Part shown: positions 50,759-59,863 of the stretch, one piece after another | Layout of the letters: each line of letters starts with the position of its first letter | Position numbering within the stretch: position 1 is the first letter of the stretch | Assembly: GCA_020853095.1 (NCBI GenBank) | Contig: JADYZN010000033.1 | Coordinates: 1 to 64,000 of the forward strand | Direction: 5' to 3' | Origin: Phycisphaerales bacterium | GTDB taxonomy: Bacteria; Planctomycetota; Phycisphaerae; Tepidisphaerales; Tepidisphaeraceae | DNA: 64,000 bases | The notes under the pieces: generated by a model | Told to the model about the DNA's origin: nothing | Seen by the model: only the letters and a program-made list of their open reading frames with translations | Database searches by the model: none | Position numbers and translations under genes: made by a program

Positions 50759-51619
50759 TCAAGCCTTTCGTCGCCGAACCAGCAACAACCCGCCCAACCC
50801 CAACAACCCCAACGATGCCGGCTCCGGCACGACCGCCTGCAACATCTGCGTGGTCATCAACGGTGAATCATAAATCCGCAGTTCGTCAATCAACCCGCTG
50901 AATGGATTGTTGGCGCCGATGTTGTAATTGGCGGTAGAGGTGGCGAAATTCGGCCCTGAATTGCCCGACGATCCGGAACTGGTCGGCCCGAAAAATCGAA
51001 CCGATGATCCGGTGGCCACGTAATCCACGAAAAGTTGCACATCCGTAAAATCAACCAGGTCCTGTCCCGTTCTTTCCGAAAAAGTGCCCACCGCCGCGAC
51101 GTGATGCCATGTGTTGGCCGTCAGCGCATCCGTGGAACTGACTTCCTTATAGGCCGCACCATTGTTCTGTACGCCGGAAAACCGCAACTTGCCCGAACCG
51201 TTAATCCCGAACAGCCACCCTTCCGTTCCCGCACCATTCATATTTCCGAAGATCAAATCGAATTTCACATCGTTCACATCGGAAGAAGACAATTTGATGA
51301 ATGCCTCGATCGTGAACCCATGTGTACTCACAGTATTGTTCAAGATGGATGTGTCCGACAGCGTCGATGCGGATCCCGTGCCATGGTCATACGACTTGGT
51401 ATTGGCAACCGTCGTACTCCCGATCGGATCAAAAATGGAACTGCCCGGCACATCGCTCGAATACCCGACCGTCGAGCCGGCCGTCGCGTCCAGCGTCGGC
51501 GAGTTGTCCTGACTGGTCAGGTTGTTCTCAAACCGATAATACGCCACCGCCGAAAACGCCGGTGCCGCCGTCACCAAAGAGACCAGCCCCGCGCCCAAAA
51601 TCGCATTCATCCGCAACAT
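50759..51619 (-). CDS. PEP-CTERM LamG-domain protein (cassette C)
   Basis: 286 aa. ATG 51619 is preceded by GGAGGATGAATC. Signal peptide ends PAFSA. LamG/concanavalin fold: FTIEAFIKLSSSDVNDVKFD near residue 100, NTWHHVAAVGTF and GLIDELRIYDSPLMTTQML at the end of the domain. C-terminal VPEPASLGLLGLGGLLLVRRRKA is the exosortase signal. It is the first gene of the minus-strand cassette C, transcribed from the promoter at 51678-51705. Confidence 0.9.
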   Translation of the reverse strand: MLRMNAILGAGLVSLVTAAPAFSAVAYYRFENNLTSQDNSPTLDATAGSTVGYSSDVPGSSIFDPIGSTTVANTKSYDHGTGSASTLSDTSILNNTVSTHGFTIEAFIKLSSSDVNDVKFDLIFGNMNGAGTEGWLFGINGSGKLRFSGVQNNGAAYKEVSSTDALTANTWHHVAAVGTFSERTGQDLVDFTDVQLFVDYVATGSSVRFFGPTSSGSSGNSGPNFATSTANYNIGANNPFSGLIDELRIYDSPLMTTQMLQAVVPEPASLGLLGLGGLLLVRRRKA

Positions 51620-51653
51620 GATTCATCCTCCAAAAAAGGTTGAAATGACCGTA

Positions 51654-51705
51654 GAGCGAACGCTCATGTATCAATTGAGTATAACTACGGAACTAATCAA
51701 GTCAA
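51654..51705 (-). promoter_or_regulatory. Promoter and palindromic operator of cassette C
   Basis: TTGACT (51705-51700), 16-base spacer, TATACT (51683-51678) on the minus strand, close to the sigma-70 consensus. The predicted start is near 51671. The palindrome GAGCGAACGCTC (51654-51665) follows within the first 20 transcribed bases and could be the GntR-regulator site. The gene start at 51619 leaves a ~50-base leader. Confidence 0.6.
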
Positions 51706-51733
51706 CAAAAATCTTTTCCTGGCGATAATTTTC

Positions 51734-51762
51734 TTGCATATACCCAAGTTGTACCTTATTAT
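51734..51762 (+). promoter_or_regulatory. Promoter of the GntR regulator gene, probably leaderless
   Basis: TTGCAT (51734-51739), 17-base spacer, TATTAT (51757-51762). The ATG at 51772 follows nine bases after the -10, so the transcript would begin about three bases before the start codon. No Shine-Dalgarno is present. Fits a leaderless mRNA. Confidence 0.5.
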
Positions 51763-51771
51763 TGATGCGAT

Positions 51772-52902
51772 ATGTCACCCAATCAACTGCTTTTCACGAA
51801 AGTTCGCGACCATATTCTGGCCGACTTGGCGACATTGGACGTCAAATCAGGCCAGCGATACTTCACCGAATCGCAGCTTTCCAGCCGTTATCAGGTCAGT
51901 CGAAACACCATCCGGCGGGCCATGGGAGAGCTTGAACACCGCGGCTACCTGCAACGCCAGCGCGGCCGGGGGAGCATCATTCTTCAGATCCCCGGCCAGA
52001 GCGGCACGCCGGCAACCCCACGCAGTCCTCGTCAGCAAACCTTGGCTAATCGTCCATCGGCCTCAACCGGCCATCGCCGGCTGATCACCATGTTGCCGCA
52101 ATGGGATGACACCACCGAAGGGTTTTATGCCGCCCATGTCATTCATGCCATGACCGCCACGGAGGATTTACGGCGGTATGCACTTGAAATCCGTCATGCG
52201 AACGACCCGCTGGATTTCGCCGAGCCAACCGAGTTGACGTTTCTTGCCATCGACCCGCGTGGATCGACGGTCCATCGCCTTTCCGCCCTGGCATCGGCCG
52301 GAGCGCGGATCGTGGTGGCCACACCGTCGCATCCCATGAATTTCGCCTTGAACCTGCACGATGACATTCGCCCCGCAGTGAATCAGGCCGTGCGGCTCAT
52401 GGCCGAGGCACAGCACCGCAGCGTGGGCATCATCCTGCATGACCTGGAACACAACGACTTTCGACAGGCGATAAATGGGTATCTTGATGCGTGCGGCGAA
52501 TTGGGCTTGTCCATCCATCCCAAGGGGATCGTTCGCTGTTTCACCGGCAAGCCGGAACCAGGCCCCGATGAATTCCCGCTCGATGACGTCCGCGCGTGGA
52601 TCAGCACGCACGCCAGCGGCGTCCACCGGTTGGCCGACGCCGCCCGCAAGCATAAGTTGAATGCTTCACAGGATTTATCCATCATCGGGATGGACGATCC
52701 CAACGACCACTACATCGGTGTCCTCGGCCGTGAGATTTCGGTCATCCGATCCGATCCGCTCGCCATGGCCCGGACGGTGGGCAATTGCCTCAACCGCTGG
52801 GATGATGCCCTGCGCGGCCAGACCATCGCCATTCCCATGCAATACCTCGACCGCCAGTCGGTGGCATCGCCCCGACATACAACCGAAACCCGAATGTATT
52901 GA
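51772..52902 (+). CDS. GntR-family regulator with sugar-sensor-like C-terminal domain (cassette C)
   Basis: 376 aa. N-terminal winged helix (FTKVRDHILADLATL, FTESQLSSRYQVSRNTIRRAMGELEHRGYLQRQRGRGS) is GntR type. After a linker (residues ~75-100) comes a PBP1/LacI-type sensor: HRRLITMLPQWDD, HRSVGIILHDLEHNDFRQAI and LSIIGMDDPNDHYIGVLGRE. This AraR-like combination binds sugars. It is divergent from cassette C and presumably controls it. Confidence 0.9.
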   Translation: MSPNQLLFTKVRDHILADLATLDVKSGQRYFTESQLSSRYQVSRNTIRRAMGELEHRGYLQRQRGRGSIILQIPGQSGTPATPRSPRQQTLANRPSASTGHRRLITMLPQWDDTTEGFYAAHVIHAMTATEDLRRYALEIRHANDPLDFAEPTELTFLAIDPRGSTVHRLSALASAGARIVVATPSHPMNFALNLHDDIRPAVNQAVRLMAEAQHRSVGIILHDLEHNDFRQAINGYLDACGELGLSIHPKGIVRCFTGKPEPGPDEFPLDDVRAWISTHASGVHRLADAARKHKLNASQDLSIIGMDDPNDHYIGVLGREISVIRSDPLAMARTVGNCLNRWDDALRGQTIAIPMQYLDRQSVASPRHTTETRMY

Positions 52903-52914
52903 TCGGCCGGCGGT

Positions 52915-55900
52915 TTATTTGCGAATCAAAGCCACCGAATATCCTTCACCGATCCGCACTTCGGCGAAGACTTTGCCATCTTTCTCGATGCGCGGGATTT
53001 TCACCTCGTCGGTCTTGTTGCCGCGGGTGTCAAAGACCACGGCCTCGAATTCGCTCTTGTCGCCCCACCCGAAATAGCCGCTGGTGTTGGTCAGGATTCG
53101 CTCCTTGCCAATGATGTACCCATGGCCGAGATTGACCGGCGTGATGGGGAACATGTAGCTGGTCAACGTCGGGTGCGTGGCGATGATCTCCGGCCGATAC
53201 CAGTAATACACCCCGCCAAAATCCAGACCGCGAACCATGTTCCGATAGCAATCGACCTCGTTGCGTTCGGTCAGGTGATCGCCCAGTTGAATCGGCGTGT
53301 ACAACTGCGCCAACAACAGGTTGTTGATCGAGCTGGTCTCCACAAACCGCAGGAAATGCAACCGGGTGAACGTGCGCGTGTGCGGCGCGCCGTTGCCCAT
53401 GAGCACGTGTTTGCTCATGATCTTTTTCGCCAGGTTTTCCCGCCATGACAAGCTGGCCAGCGTCACGCTGGTGATTCTGCGGGCGATTCGATGGGTGTTC
53501 GGGTCGATGTCCGCCGTCACGCCATCCCAGTGGTTGGGATTGTAATCGTATTTGTCCGAGCTGTAGGCGGTTTCATCCCAGAAGACGCCCTCAAACTTGC
53601 TGCGTTCCATGCGGTAATCCAGAACGCCCTCCTCGGTTGCCCTGGCCCAGGCCGATCCTTCGGTGGGCAAAAACAATGGCATGTTCGGATTGGAATAATC
53701 CGCCTGTTGTCCATTGGGCCGCAAAATCGCATCCGCCTTGAAATGCGATTTCAGATAGGCGGCGTTCTCATCGGTCATCGTCCGCGGGTCCTGGAACGCC
53801 GCGAAGCAGTGATAGTACATCAACCGGCAAAAATCCGGTTTCGCCCGCTTGATGCGGTCCAGCATCCGCTGCCGCCGCAGGACCAGGTCGTCATCGTGCC
53901 AGTTGTTGCCGGGGAGATTGTAATACGACACCCAGGCGATGCCGTAAATGGCCGACTTGTTGTCCAGGATCGCCTTGATCGCCTCATCGGACATCTCCAG
54001 GTTCATGCCCGGAGCTTCGGAATGGGTGTCGGCGTGCGAGCCGGTCAACTGGAAATTGACGTTCCAGGTGCGGCGGACGCGATTGATAAAATCAAAATAT
54101 TCACCCGTCTCCATCGGATAAATCGAGAATTCCAATTCGATGGTCTTCCCCTTGCCGACGACCAGCCGGTCGTTTTGAATGCCCACCACATCCTCATCGG
54201 CGATGTTGCTCGCCTGCACGCGGGTCAGGTCATCCTCGCCGATCAATCCCAGGCCACTGTGATCCCAGAGCATCAACGTGACGGGATGTTCGGGGGTGCT
54301 GGTCATCGATTTGCCCTGCGTGATCGGCATCCCGGCCAGAAACAGCCGGCCGGTCTTGCGGTCCACCTTCGTCCGGTGGCCATACATCACCGGCAGGTCT
54401 TCATCGAGCGTGTTGGTGATGCGGTCGACCACCTGCAAATGATCATCATGCCGGGTGATCGTGCGTCGCAGTTCAAATCCGGTGGCCGTGGCGTTCAGGC
54501 CGCCGGCGGTTTTGTTCAACGTTTTCCATTCCGATTTGGGTTCGGTTCCCATCCCCAGTTTCGCCCAGCCGGGGGTGATGGTTGAGAAGGAGGATTCAAT
54601 CACCCACTTCTGATCGCCAAGGGCCACCTCGATCGCCCCGCCGGGGGTCTGTTCAAAGGTGTATGGGGGTTTGGCTTCGGTTTTGGGCACGATCGTCGGG
54701 ATTTCGCCGGTTGGGGCCGGCCGGAGCTTGGGCGGCTCGATCTTCCGGCTCAGACGCTCGCTGACACCCACTTCCGCCATCAGGATGTACTCATTGCTTT
54801 GCGCCAGGTTGTGAATTTCAACGCTGTTTTGCCCCTGCTTGTTCCACAGGTCCGAAACGTCAAAGCGAAACTCGAATGGATCGACCCCCTGCACGGCGTA
54901 TCCCGTCTCATTGGGGATCGGATTGAAATCCGGCGAGAAAAAGACGAACCAAACCCCTTTGCCGCCCATGCTGGCGATTTGCCGCGCCCCCATGTCCATA
55001 AATTGCAGGCGGTTGCGCACGCGGTCGATGTCCAGCAGTTTGCCGTTGACAAACACCTGCATGAACGCATTGCCGCCGGCGACGGTTTTGAAATCAAGCC
55101 GGGCGCGGACGACCAGCTCCTCGATCGGCTTGCGGTCGAATTGGCCCGCTTCCACCTTGACGGTCTTTCCCGCATCGACGCGAATGTCCGACCGGACCAG
55201 CTCAAAGGCCGACTTGATCCAGTTGGGATCGATTTTCCCATCGCCGCTGGCCAGGACGCCTTCCACCAGGTGATCGGGATTGCGCAATTCCCATTTGTCC
55301 GGCATCAGGCTGGTCAGTTTGTCCTGAATCGAATCGCCGGTCTGATCCGAATCGCTCAGGGAAACATCGTATCCGATGCGCATTCCCTTGTCGGCTTTAT
55401 CGACGCCGAGGCTTTTCCACGGAATCGCCGCCTCGATCTGGTATCCATCGCTCGTCCTGACCGCCCCCACCCGCGCGCCGACGATCGAGCCTCGCGTGGG
55501 CGCCCACTGATAAACCTCGGCCGCGATCCCGTTGGGTTTGAAATTGCCCGGGCTGATTCCGATCTGGAAAATTTTATTCTTGTCCCGCACCCCTTCCTGT
55601 CGGGGCACATCCAGCACCAGCATGACGTGATCCCCCTGCCACAGGATGTCGCCGGTATACGTCTGCGAAATCACCTGGTCGCGCACGCGGGCGGCGACGT
55701 ACAGAAACTGCGGATCCCACCCCAGCACGACACTGCCGCCAAGGTCCTCATCGCCTTTCCATTTGTCGGTGCCGAACGCGATCGACCCCGCTCCCTTGAC
55801 ATCCACCCAACCCGGCACGCGCCCCAGCCGCCCAAGATCGCCACTGACAGGCGGCGGCGGATCACCCACCTCCGCAACCGCCACCGGCAATGACTCCGGT

Positions 55901-55977
55901 GTATTCGCACTCACAATCGTAACAATCCCGAAAAGAACCAATCCCACAATCGCGGCGAAAAGACCCGAACGCATCAT
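52915..55977 (-). CDS. Large secreted CBM9-containing glycan-active protein (cassette D)
   Basis: 1020 aa from ATG 55977 (MMRSGLFAAIVGLVLFGIV), a signal peptide ending near SANTP. Residues ~40-230: CBM9/DOMON-like domain (DPQFLYVAARVRDQVISQTYTGDILWQGDHVMLVLDVP with the usual calcium/sugar-binding layout). Middle: beta-rich (EFRFDVSDLWNKQGQNSVEI and IEVALGDQKWVIESSFSTI). C-terminal ~450 residues: barrel-like, with PDFCRLMYYHCFAAFQDP, GVFWDETAYSSDKYDYNPNHW (Asp-Glu pair) and GGVYYWYRPEIIATHP, similar to DUF6259-type hydrolases. Transcribed after the PEP-CTERM gene. Substrate unknown. Confidence 0.78.
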   Translation of the reverse strand: MMRSGLFAAIVGLVLFGIVTIVSANTPESLPVAVAEVGDPPPPVSGDLGRLGRVPGWVDVKGAGSIAFGTDKWKGDEDLGGSVVLGWDPQFLYVAARVRDQVISQTYTGDILWQGDHVMLVLDVPRQEGVRDKNKIFQIGISPGNFKPNGIAAEVYQWAPTRGSIVGARVGAVRTSDGYQIEAAIPWKSLGVDKADKGMRIGYDVSLSDSDQTGDSIQDKLTSLMPDKWELRNPDHLVEGVLASGDGKIDPNWIKSAFELVRSDIRVDAGKTVKVEAGQFDRKPIEELVVRARLDFKTVAGGNAFMQVFVNGKLLDIDRVRNRLQFMDMGARQIASMGGKGVWFVFFSPDFNPIPNETGYAVQGVDPFEFRFDVSDLWNKQGQNSVEIHNLAQSNEYILMAEVGVSERLSRKIEPPKLRPAPTGEIPTIVPKTEAKPPYTFEQTPGGAIEVALGDQKWVIESSFSTITPGWAKLGMGTEPKSEWKTLNKTAGGLNATATGFELRRTITRHDDHLQVVDRITNTLDEDLPVMYGHRTKVDRKTGRLFLAGMPITQGKSMTSTPEHPVTLMLWDHSGLGLIGEDDLTRVQASNIADEDVVGIQNDRLVVGKGKTIELEFSIYPMETGEYFDFINRVRRTWNVNFQLTGSHADTHSEAPGMNLEMSDEAIKAILDNKSAIYGIAWVSYYNLPGNNWHDDDLVLRRQRMLDRIKRAKPDFCRLMYYHCFAAFQDPRTMTDENAAYLKSHFKADAILRPNGQQADYSNPNMPLFLPTEGSAWARATEEGVLDYRMERSKFEGVFWDETAYSSDKYDYNPNHWDGVTADIDPNTHRIARRITSVTLASLSWRENLAKKIMSKHVLMGNGAPHTRTFTRLHFLRFVETSSINNLLLAQLYTPIQLGDHLTERNEVDCYRNMVRGLDFGGVYYWYRPEIIATHPTLTSYMFPITPVNLGHGYIIGKERILTNTSGYFGWGDKSEFEAVVFDTRGNKTDEVKIPRIEKDGKVFAEVRIGEGYSVALIRK

Positions 55978-56085
55978 GCCAAACTCCCAATTGGGTTGTA
56001 CGGACTCAATGATTGCCGGATGGGCATCCAACCCATCCAACACTCTCCACCTGCCCCATTTCCGGAGGGTAAACCAATCGTCAAT

Positions 56086-56117
56086 TTCCCCTCCCCCGGC
56101 GCTGCGGGGGAGGGGAA
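56086..56117 (-). promoter_or_regulatory. Hairpin after PEP-CTERM gene D
   Basis: TTCCCCTCCCCC (56086-56097), eight-base loop, GGGGGAGGGGAA (56106-56117): a perfect twelve-base stem, 12 bases after the PEP-CTERM stop. On the minus strand the bases after the stem (ATTGACGATTGG) hold no U-run. The next gene starts 108 bases beyond the hairpin. Confidence 0.6.
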
Positions 56118-56129
56118 TCGATCACATCA

Positions 56130-56915
56130 TCACTTGCGGCTTCGTCGGCCCATCAATCCAAGGCCAACCAACCCCAACACGGCCATCGACGCCGGTTCGG
56201 GGACGGCGGTGGTCACGGTCAAAAGCGGGCGTCCGGATGCGGTTGCAAATTCCGAGCTTTGAAACTGGATGCCATTATAGTATTCGCTGCTGTCCACGAT
56301 CAGGCCCGGATTGGCCCCGCCATCCACCCATTGCTGCACCAATGGGGCAGGCAAAGTAAAAGTTATCGCCACACCATCAGTTAGATAAGGAAAGGTTTGC
56401 GTATCGAGAGGTGCGAGAACATCCGACGTGTTGAATCCCGTCAAAGCCGCAGTATTAGGCCATGGAGTCGTGTTGTAGCTCAAATAAGCTCCCGTCGCTT
56501 CGCCAGAACTGGCGACATTGGAATAATGTCCGACGCCTTGTTGCCAGCCTACATTCTCATTTTCGAAAGCATAAATACTGGCCGGGTGACTGGTTGCATC
56601 ACCTTCGTGTGTCCCGTAGCTGTTGGCGGATGTGTACAGCGTGAGGGTAGCCGACTGGACGGTCTGTCCTGTCAGGCTTCCCAAATTGTCAAATCGCAAG
56701 AGGGCTCTTGAACTATAGCCCACGTAAATGCTGATATCCGCTCCCGCATTAATATTGTTTTCGACATCGTTAATATAATAAACCGTCAAATCCTGCGTTC
56801 CGTTGTACCCGTTCACATCGCCATCCTGGAACGTATAAGTCACAGCCGCACCGGCCAAAGGTGCAATCGCGAGGCACGCCGCCGCGAAAATCGCGGCTGA
56901 TTTACGAACAGACAT
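56130..56915 (-). CDS. PEP-CTERM protein with DNRLRE-like domain (cassette D)
   Basis: 261 aa. AGGAG precedes the ATG at nine bases. Signal peptide ends LAGAAV. The body resembles DNRLRE/carbohydrate-binding-type modules: YVGYSSRALLRFDNLGSLTGQTVQSATLTLYT near residue 65 and FTLPAPLVQQWVDGGANPGLIV near 190. C-terminus VPEPASMAVLGLVGLGLMGRRSRK is the exosortase signal. Located between the pseudopilin and the large CBM9 protein, so gene order is swapped relative to cassettes A-C. Confidence 0.88.
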   Translation of the reverse strand: MSVRKSAAIFAAACLAIAPLAGAAVTYTFQDGDVNGYNGTQDLTVYYINDVENNINAGADISIYVGYSSRALLRFDNLGSLTGQTVQSATLTLYTSANSYGTHEGDATSHPASIYAFENENVGWQQGVGHYSNVASSGEATGAYLSYNTTPWPNTAALTGFNTSDVLAPLDTQTFPYLTDGVAITFTLPAPLVQQWVDGGANPGLIVDSSEYYNGIQFQSSEFATASGRPLLTVTTAVPEPASMAVLGLVGLGLMGRRSRK

Positions 56916-57003
56916 GATTCATCTCCTCTCAAAAGGAACTTTATTTTCCCATCCAGCACACATTGTGCCGATGGGGTTGGTTCATCCATTTACGTCAAAC
57001 CAT

Positions 57004-57768
57004 TCACTTGCGATCCCAGTAATTGACCAGGTCGGTGACGCTGGTGAGCCCTGATGTATAAGGATCACCCGCCTTGCACAGCACGCCGGTGACGTGGCCA
57101 TCGGCCCACAACACGTTGACACTGGGGCCGGGATGCCGCGCATCCAGCGTGTTGTACGTCCCCGGATTGTCATCAATGGTGCTTGAGCCGCGGACCATGT
57201 AGGTGTATCGGGCATCCGCCGCCACGATGGTCTCGGCCGGGTTTTTCACGTTCGTGATCTTGGCTGGGGTCAAATCGCCGGAGATCGCCCGCCAGTTGGA
57301 ACCCAGGTGCATGTAGTTGTAACCGTACGGCGTAAATATGAACGGGAAATCCTCGTTATAAGCCGAAGTGCTGTTGGTCGCGCCGTCCGCATATTGCTGA
57401 TTCTGGTGATAGGCCGGCAGATCATTGAATGTGATGTCGCTGTCCTGGAACGCCGGATCATCGTAAATTTTGGGTAAAATATAATTCAACGACCAGAGCA
57501 TCTTCGCCCAGCTCGCACGGTAGATGGTGGGATGCTGCGGGACCATCAGATGGGTGTCCCAGGGAACAAACGATCCCTTGTTCTGGTTTTGATACATGGC
57601 CATCGCCAGGCCGATCTGGCGAAGGTTGCTCATGCACTTGATGCTGTTGGCCGACTGGCGGGCCTTGTTCAGACTGGGCAGAAGGATGCTGATCAAAAGA
57701 GCGATGATGCCGATGACGACCAGCAGTTCGACCAACGTAAATCCTTTACGGATATGATGTTGTGACAT
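57004..57768 (-). CDS. Prepilin-type pseudopilin with H-X9-DG-like C-terminus (cassette D)
   Basis: 254 aa from ATG 57768 ([18 protein letters not shown]), six bases after GGAG. Basic leader, [10 protein letters not shown] processing site and helix to SLNKARQ. C-terminal [20 protein letters not shown] carries His-X10-Asp-Gly. It starts 14 bases after the GntR stop, so is co-transcribed with it. The middle of the protein (residues 50-230) is Tyr/Asn-rich as in the others. Confidence 0.92.
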   Translation of the reverse strand: MSQHHIRKGFTLVELLVVIGIIALLISILLPSLNKARQSANSIKCMSNLRQIGLAMAMYQNQNKGSFVPWDTHLMVPQHPTIYRASWAKMLWSLNYILPKIYDDPAFQDSDITFNDLPAYHQNQQYADGATNSTSAYNEDFPFIFTPYGYNYMHLGSNWRAISGDLTPAKITNVKNPAETIVAADARYTYMVRGSSTIDDNPGTYNTLDARHPGPSVNVLWADGHVTGVLCKAGDPYTSGLTSVTDLVNYWDRK

Positions 57769-57782
57769 GCGAATCTCCATTG

Positions 57783-58970
57783 TCAGGCCGTTGAAACCTG
57801 TTCCGCCGGTTGCCACCGTGCCGCCGGCTTCTCCAAAACAGGTTCAATTCCCAGTTCTCTACAGATTGAGTCGGGAATGGCCAGCGATTCTTTCAGGATT
57901 AATTGAGAGGGAACGCGGCGGCCGCTGATTCGACGGACGTCGCCGCGAATCATTTCCAACAGGCACAAAGCCAGTTGACGTCCAACTCCTTCGACCGGCT
58001 GGCGCATCTCGGTCAAGGGCGGGTCGCTGTGCAGGTCCTTGCTGGGCAGGCCGGTGCTTCCGATCACGCCCAAATCCTCCGGCACGCGCAGGCCGATCTC
58101 CTGGCAGGCCCGCATCGCACCAACCGCCAGCGTGTCGGATGTGGCGAAAATCCCCTGTGGCGGCTGGTGGGTGGCCAGATGTTTTTTCATGGCCGAGTAA
58201 CCCATATTCGTTTCCATGTTCCGACAGATCACCTGTTCGATGCCGGTGGTGGATTTGCCTTCAAGCAGATACCCCTGATAAACGCCGGTCATTTTTTCCA
58301 GCGGGGAGGCGTTTTGCACATCGTCAAAAATCAACGCAACCCGTTCATAACCCAGCTTGGCAAAGCATCGCCCCACCAGCCGGCCGGCCGATATCTGGTC
58401 GGCCATGACAAAGTTGTGATGCGTCTCCAGACTCATCGGATTGACCGACATCCAAGGCATGTCGATTTGTTCGAAATGATTGACCATTTCGATGACATCA
58501 TCACATGAAAAAACGCACATTCCCGCCAGAGAATCCCTCATACCCGACATCTGGTCGATCACCTGACGGGCGTAATCCGGCTTGTTGTTCCAGTAATTAA
58601 ACAAAGTCAGGAGATAACCGCTTTCGGCCAGTGCCATCTGGGCATGGTGGATAATTTGTTGTGCCCACCAGAGCGGAATATGAATCGAGGGGTCCAGGCC
58701 AACCACGCAGCCAACCTGGCATTTTGTTTTCGGCGTGGCCGATGGCGCGGTGATGATGCTCGACTGGCGATGACGCCGTTTGATGATCGCTCGATCACTC
58801 AGTTCGCGAATCGCATTTTGAACGGTCGTCCGGCTGACTTGAAACCGGTCGGCCAATTCCCGCACGGTGGGCAGGCTGGAACCGGTGGACCAAACCCCAT
58901 CCTCGACCTGGCGTTGAATCTGCCGGGCAAGCTGCTGGGCGGCCGAAAGTTTGGTAAATGTCTGTGGCAT
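57783..58970 (-). CDS. GntR-family regulator with LacI-type sensor domain (cassette D)
   Basis: 395 aa. N-terminal GntR winged helix: [42 protein letters not shown]-terminal PBP1-like sensor: [39 protein letters not shown], and [18 protein letters not shown]. It heads the minus-strand cassette, as the LacI genes do in A and B. The ligand is probably a sugar. Starts 186 bases from the divergent lipoprotein start. Confidence 0.9.
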   Translation of the reverse strand: MPQTFTKLSAAQQLARQIQRQVEDGVWSTGSSLPTVRELADRFQVSRTTVQNAIRELSDRAIIKRRHRQSSIITAPSATPKTKCQVGCVVGLDPSIHIPLWWAQQIIHHAQMALAESGYLLTLFNYWNNKPDYARQVIDQMSGMRDSLAGMCVFSCDDVIEMVNHFEQIDMPWMSVNPMSLETHHNFVMADQISAGRLVGRCFAKLGYERVALIFDDVQNASPLEKMTGVYQGYLLEGKSTTGIEQVICRNMETNMGYSAMKKHLATHQPPQGIFATSDTLAVGAMRACQEIGLRVPEDLGVIGSTGLPSKDLHSDPPLTEMRQPVEGVGRQLALCLLEMIRGDVRRISGRRVPSQLILKESLAIPDSICRELGIEPVLEKPAARWQPAEQVSTA

Positions 58971-59000
58971 TGACTATAAAATAGGCCAGACTGGACCTGT

Positions 59001-59031
59001 ATATGGTACATCATGGCATACAAAAAGACAA
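59001..59031 (-). promoter_or_regulatory. Weak promoter and imperfect palindrome upstream of GntR gene D
   Basis: TTGTCT (59031-59026), 17-base spacer, TACCAT (59008-59003) on the minus strand. In the spacer the segment TATGCCATGATGTACCATA (59002-59020) has two TATG half-sites in inverted orientation with mismatches. The -10 matches the consensus at four of six positions only. Confidence 0.3.
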
Positions 59032-59155
59032 GAAAAATTTATCGGAGGTGAATTTTTTCGTTAATCCTCGTTTTCGGCCTGAATTTCCGCTTGTGAGCGT
59101 CAGAGAAATTGGCTCGGCTCTGGTCAATTGCCCCGCGGATTCGCACAATGGGGGG

Positions 59156-59863
59156 ATGAATCAATATCTGAAAGCCATCGTTGTCGTGGGGTTGATGGGG
59201 GTGATGGTGGGTTGTCACGGGTCAACGGCTCCACAATCGACGACCCGCGAAGCTCTCGAATCGCCCGCGGATGGGAATGAAACGATGGAGATCAATCCGT
59301 TGGCCGGGCCGACGTTGATGAGGAAAGTGGCCGGCGGATATGAATTGAAAAATCGGCATATCCGCGCGGTGATCGCCGATGACACGGGCAATTTGATTTA
59401 TTGGGGACGGGCCGGAATTGACCGGAATTTGTTGATGAAACCGGGGGCATCGGTTCAACTGGCCGGCGTCGTCGCGGCACCGATGAAGGGATACGTCGAA
59501 AAGCGAGACGATCAGACCTGGCAATTCATTGGCGAAGACGACCAGCACGTTGAGTGGAGAAAAATCTATTGCCTGGAAGGGAATTCACTGCTGATCAGCG
59601 TTTTGGTGAAAAATCTGCGCGATCAGCCGTTGGACGCCACCATTGAGTTTCAAGCTCCATTCGCGGGGGTGCGCATCGCCCAGCGCGGGCGCGATGTGTT
59701 TGAAGCCATCACGGGTTTTGGCACGATCCACCTGCAAGCCTACAACGAATTCCCCGCCACCGCCCCGGCCGTGCCGTTGCCGGTGGTCTTGATGAGCGAT
59801 CCGCATACCCTTCAACCCCAGCAACGCATCAGTTTCACGACCGAGTGGAAACTGGAGGAATAA
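59156..59863 (+). CDS. Lipoprotein of unknown function
   Basis: 235 aa from ATG 59156, following a GGGGG stretch. Signal peptide with lipobox: VVGLMGVMVGCHGS, so acylated at the Cys near residue 21. The mature region is a beta-rich domain (IRAVIADDTGNLIYWGRAGID, DDQHVEWRKIYCLEGNSLLISVLVKNLRDQPLDATIEFQ and RIAQRGRDVFEAITGFG), resembling the N-terminal sandwich of DUF6259/DUF4838-type proteins rather than an enzyme. Divergent from GntR D. Possibly a surface or periplasmic sugar-binding accessory protein. Confidence 0.7.
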   Translation: MNQYLKAIVVVGLMGVMVGCHGSTAPQSTTREALESPADGNETMEINPLAGPTLMRKVAGGYELKNRHIRAVIADDTGNLIYWGRAGIDRNLLMKPGASVQLAGVVAAPMKGYVEKRDDQTWQFIGEDDQHVEWRKIYCLEGNSLLISVLVKNLRDQPLDATIEFQAPFAGVRIAQRGRDVFEAITGFGTIHLQAYNEFPATAPAVPLPVVLMSDPHTLQPQQRISFTTEWKLEE

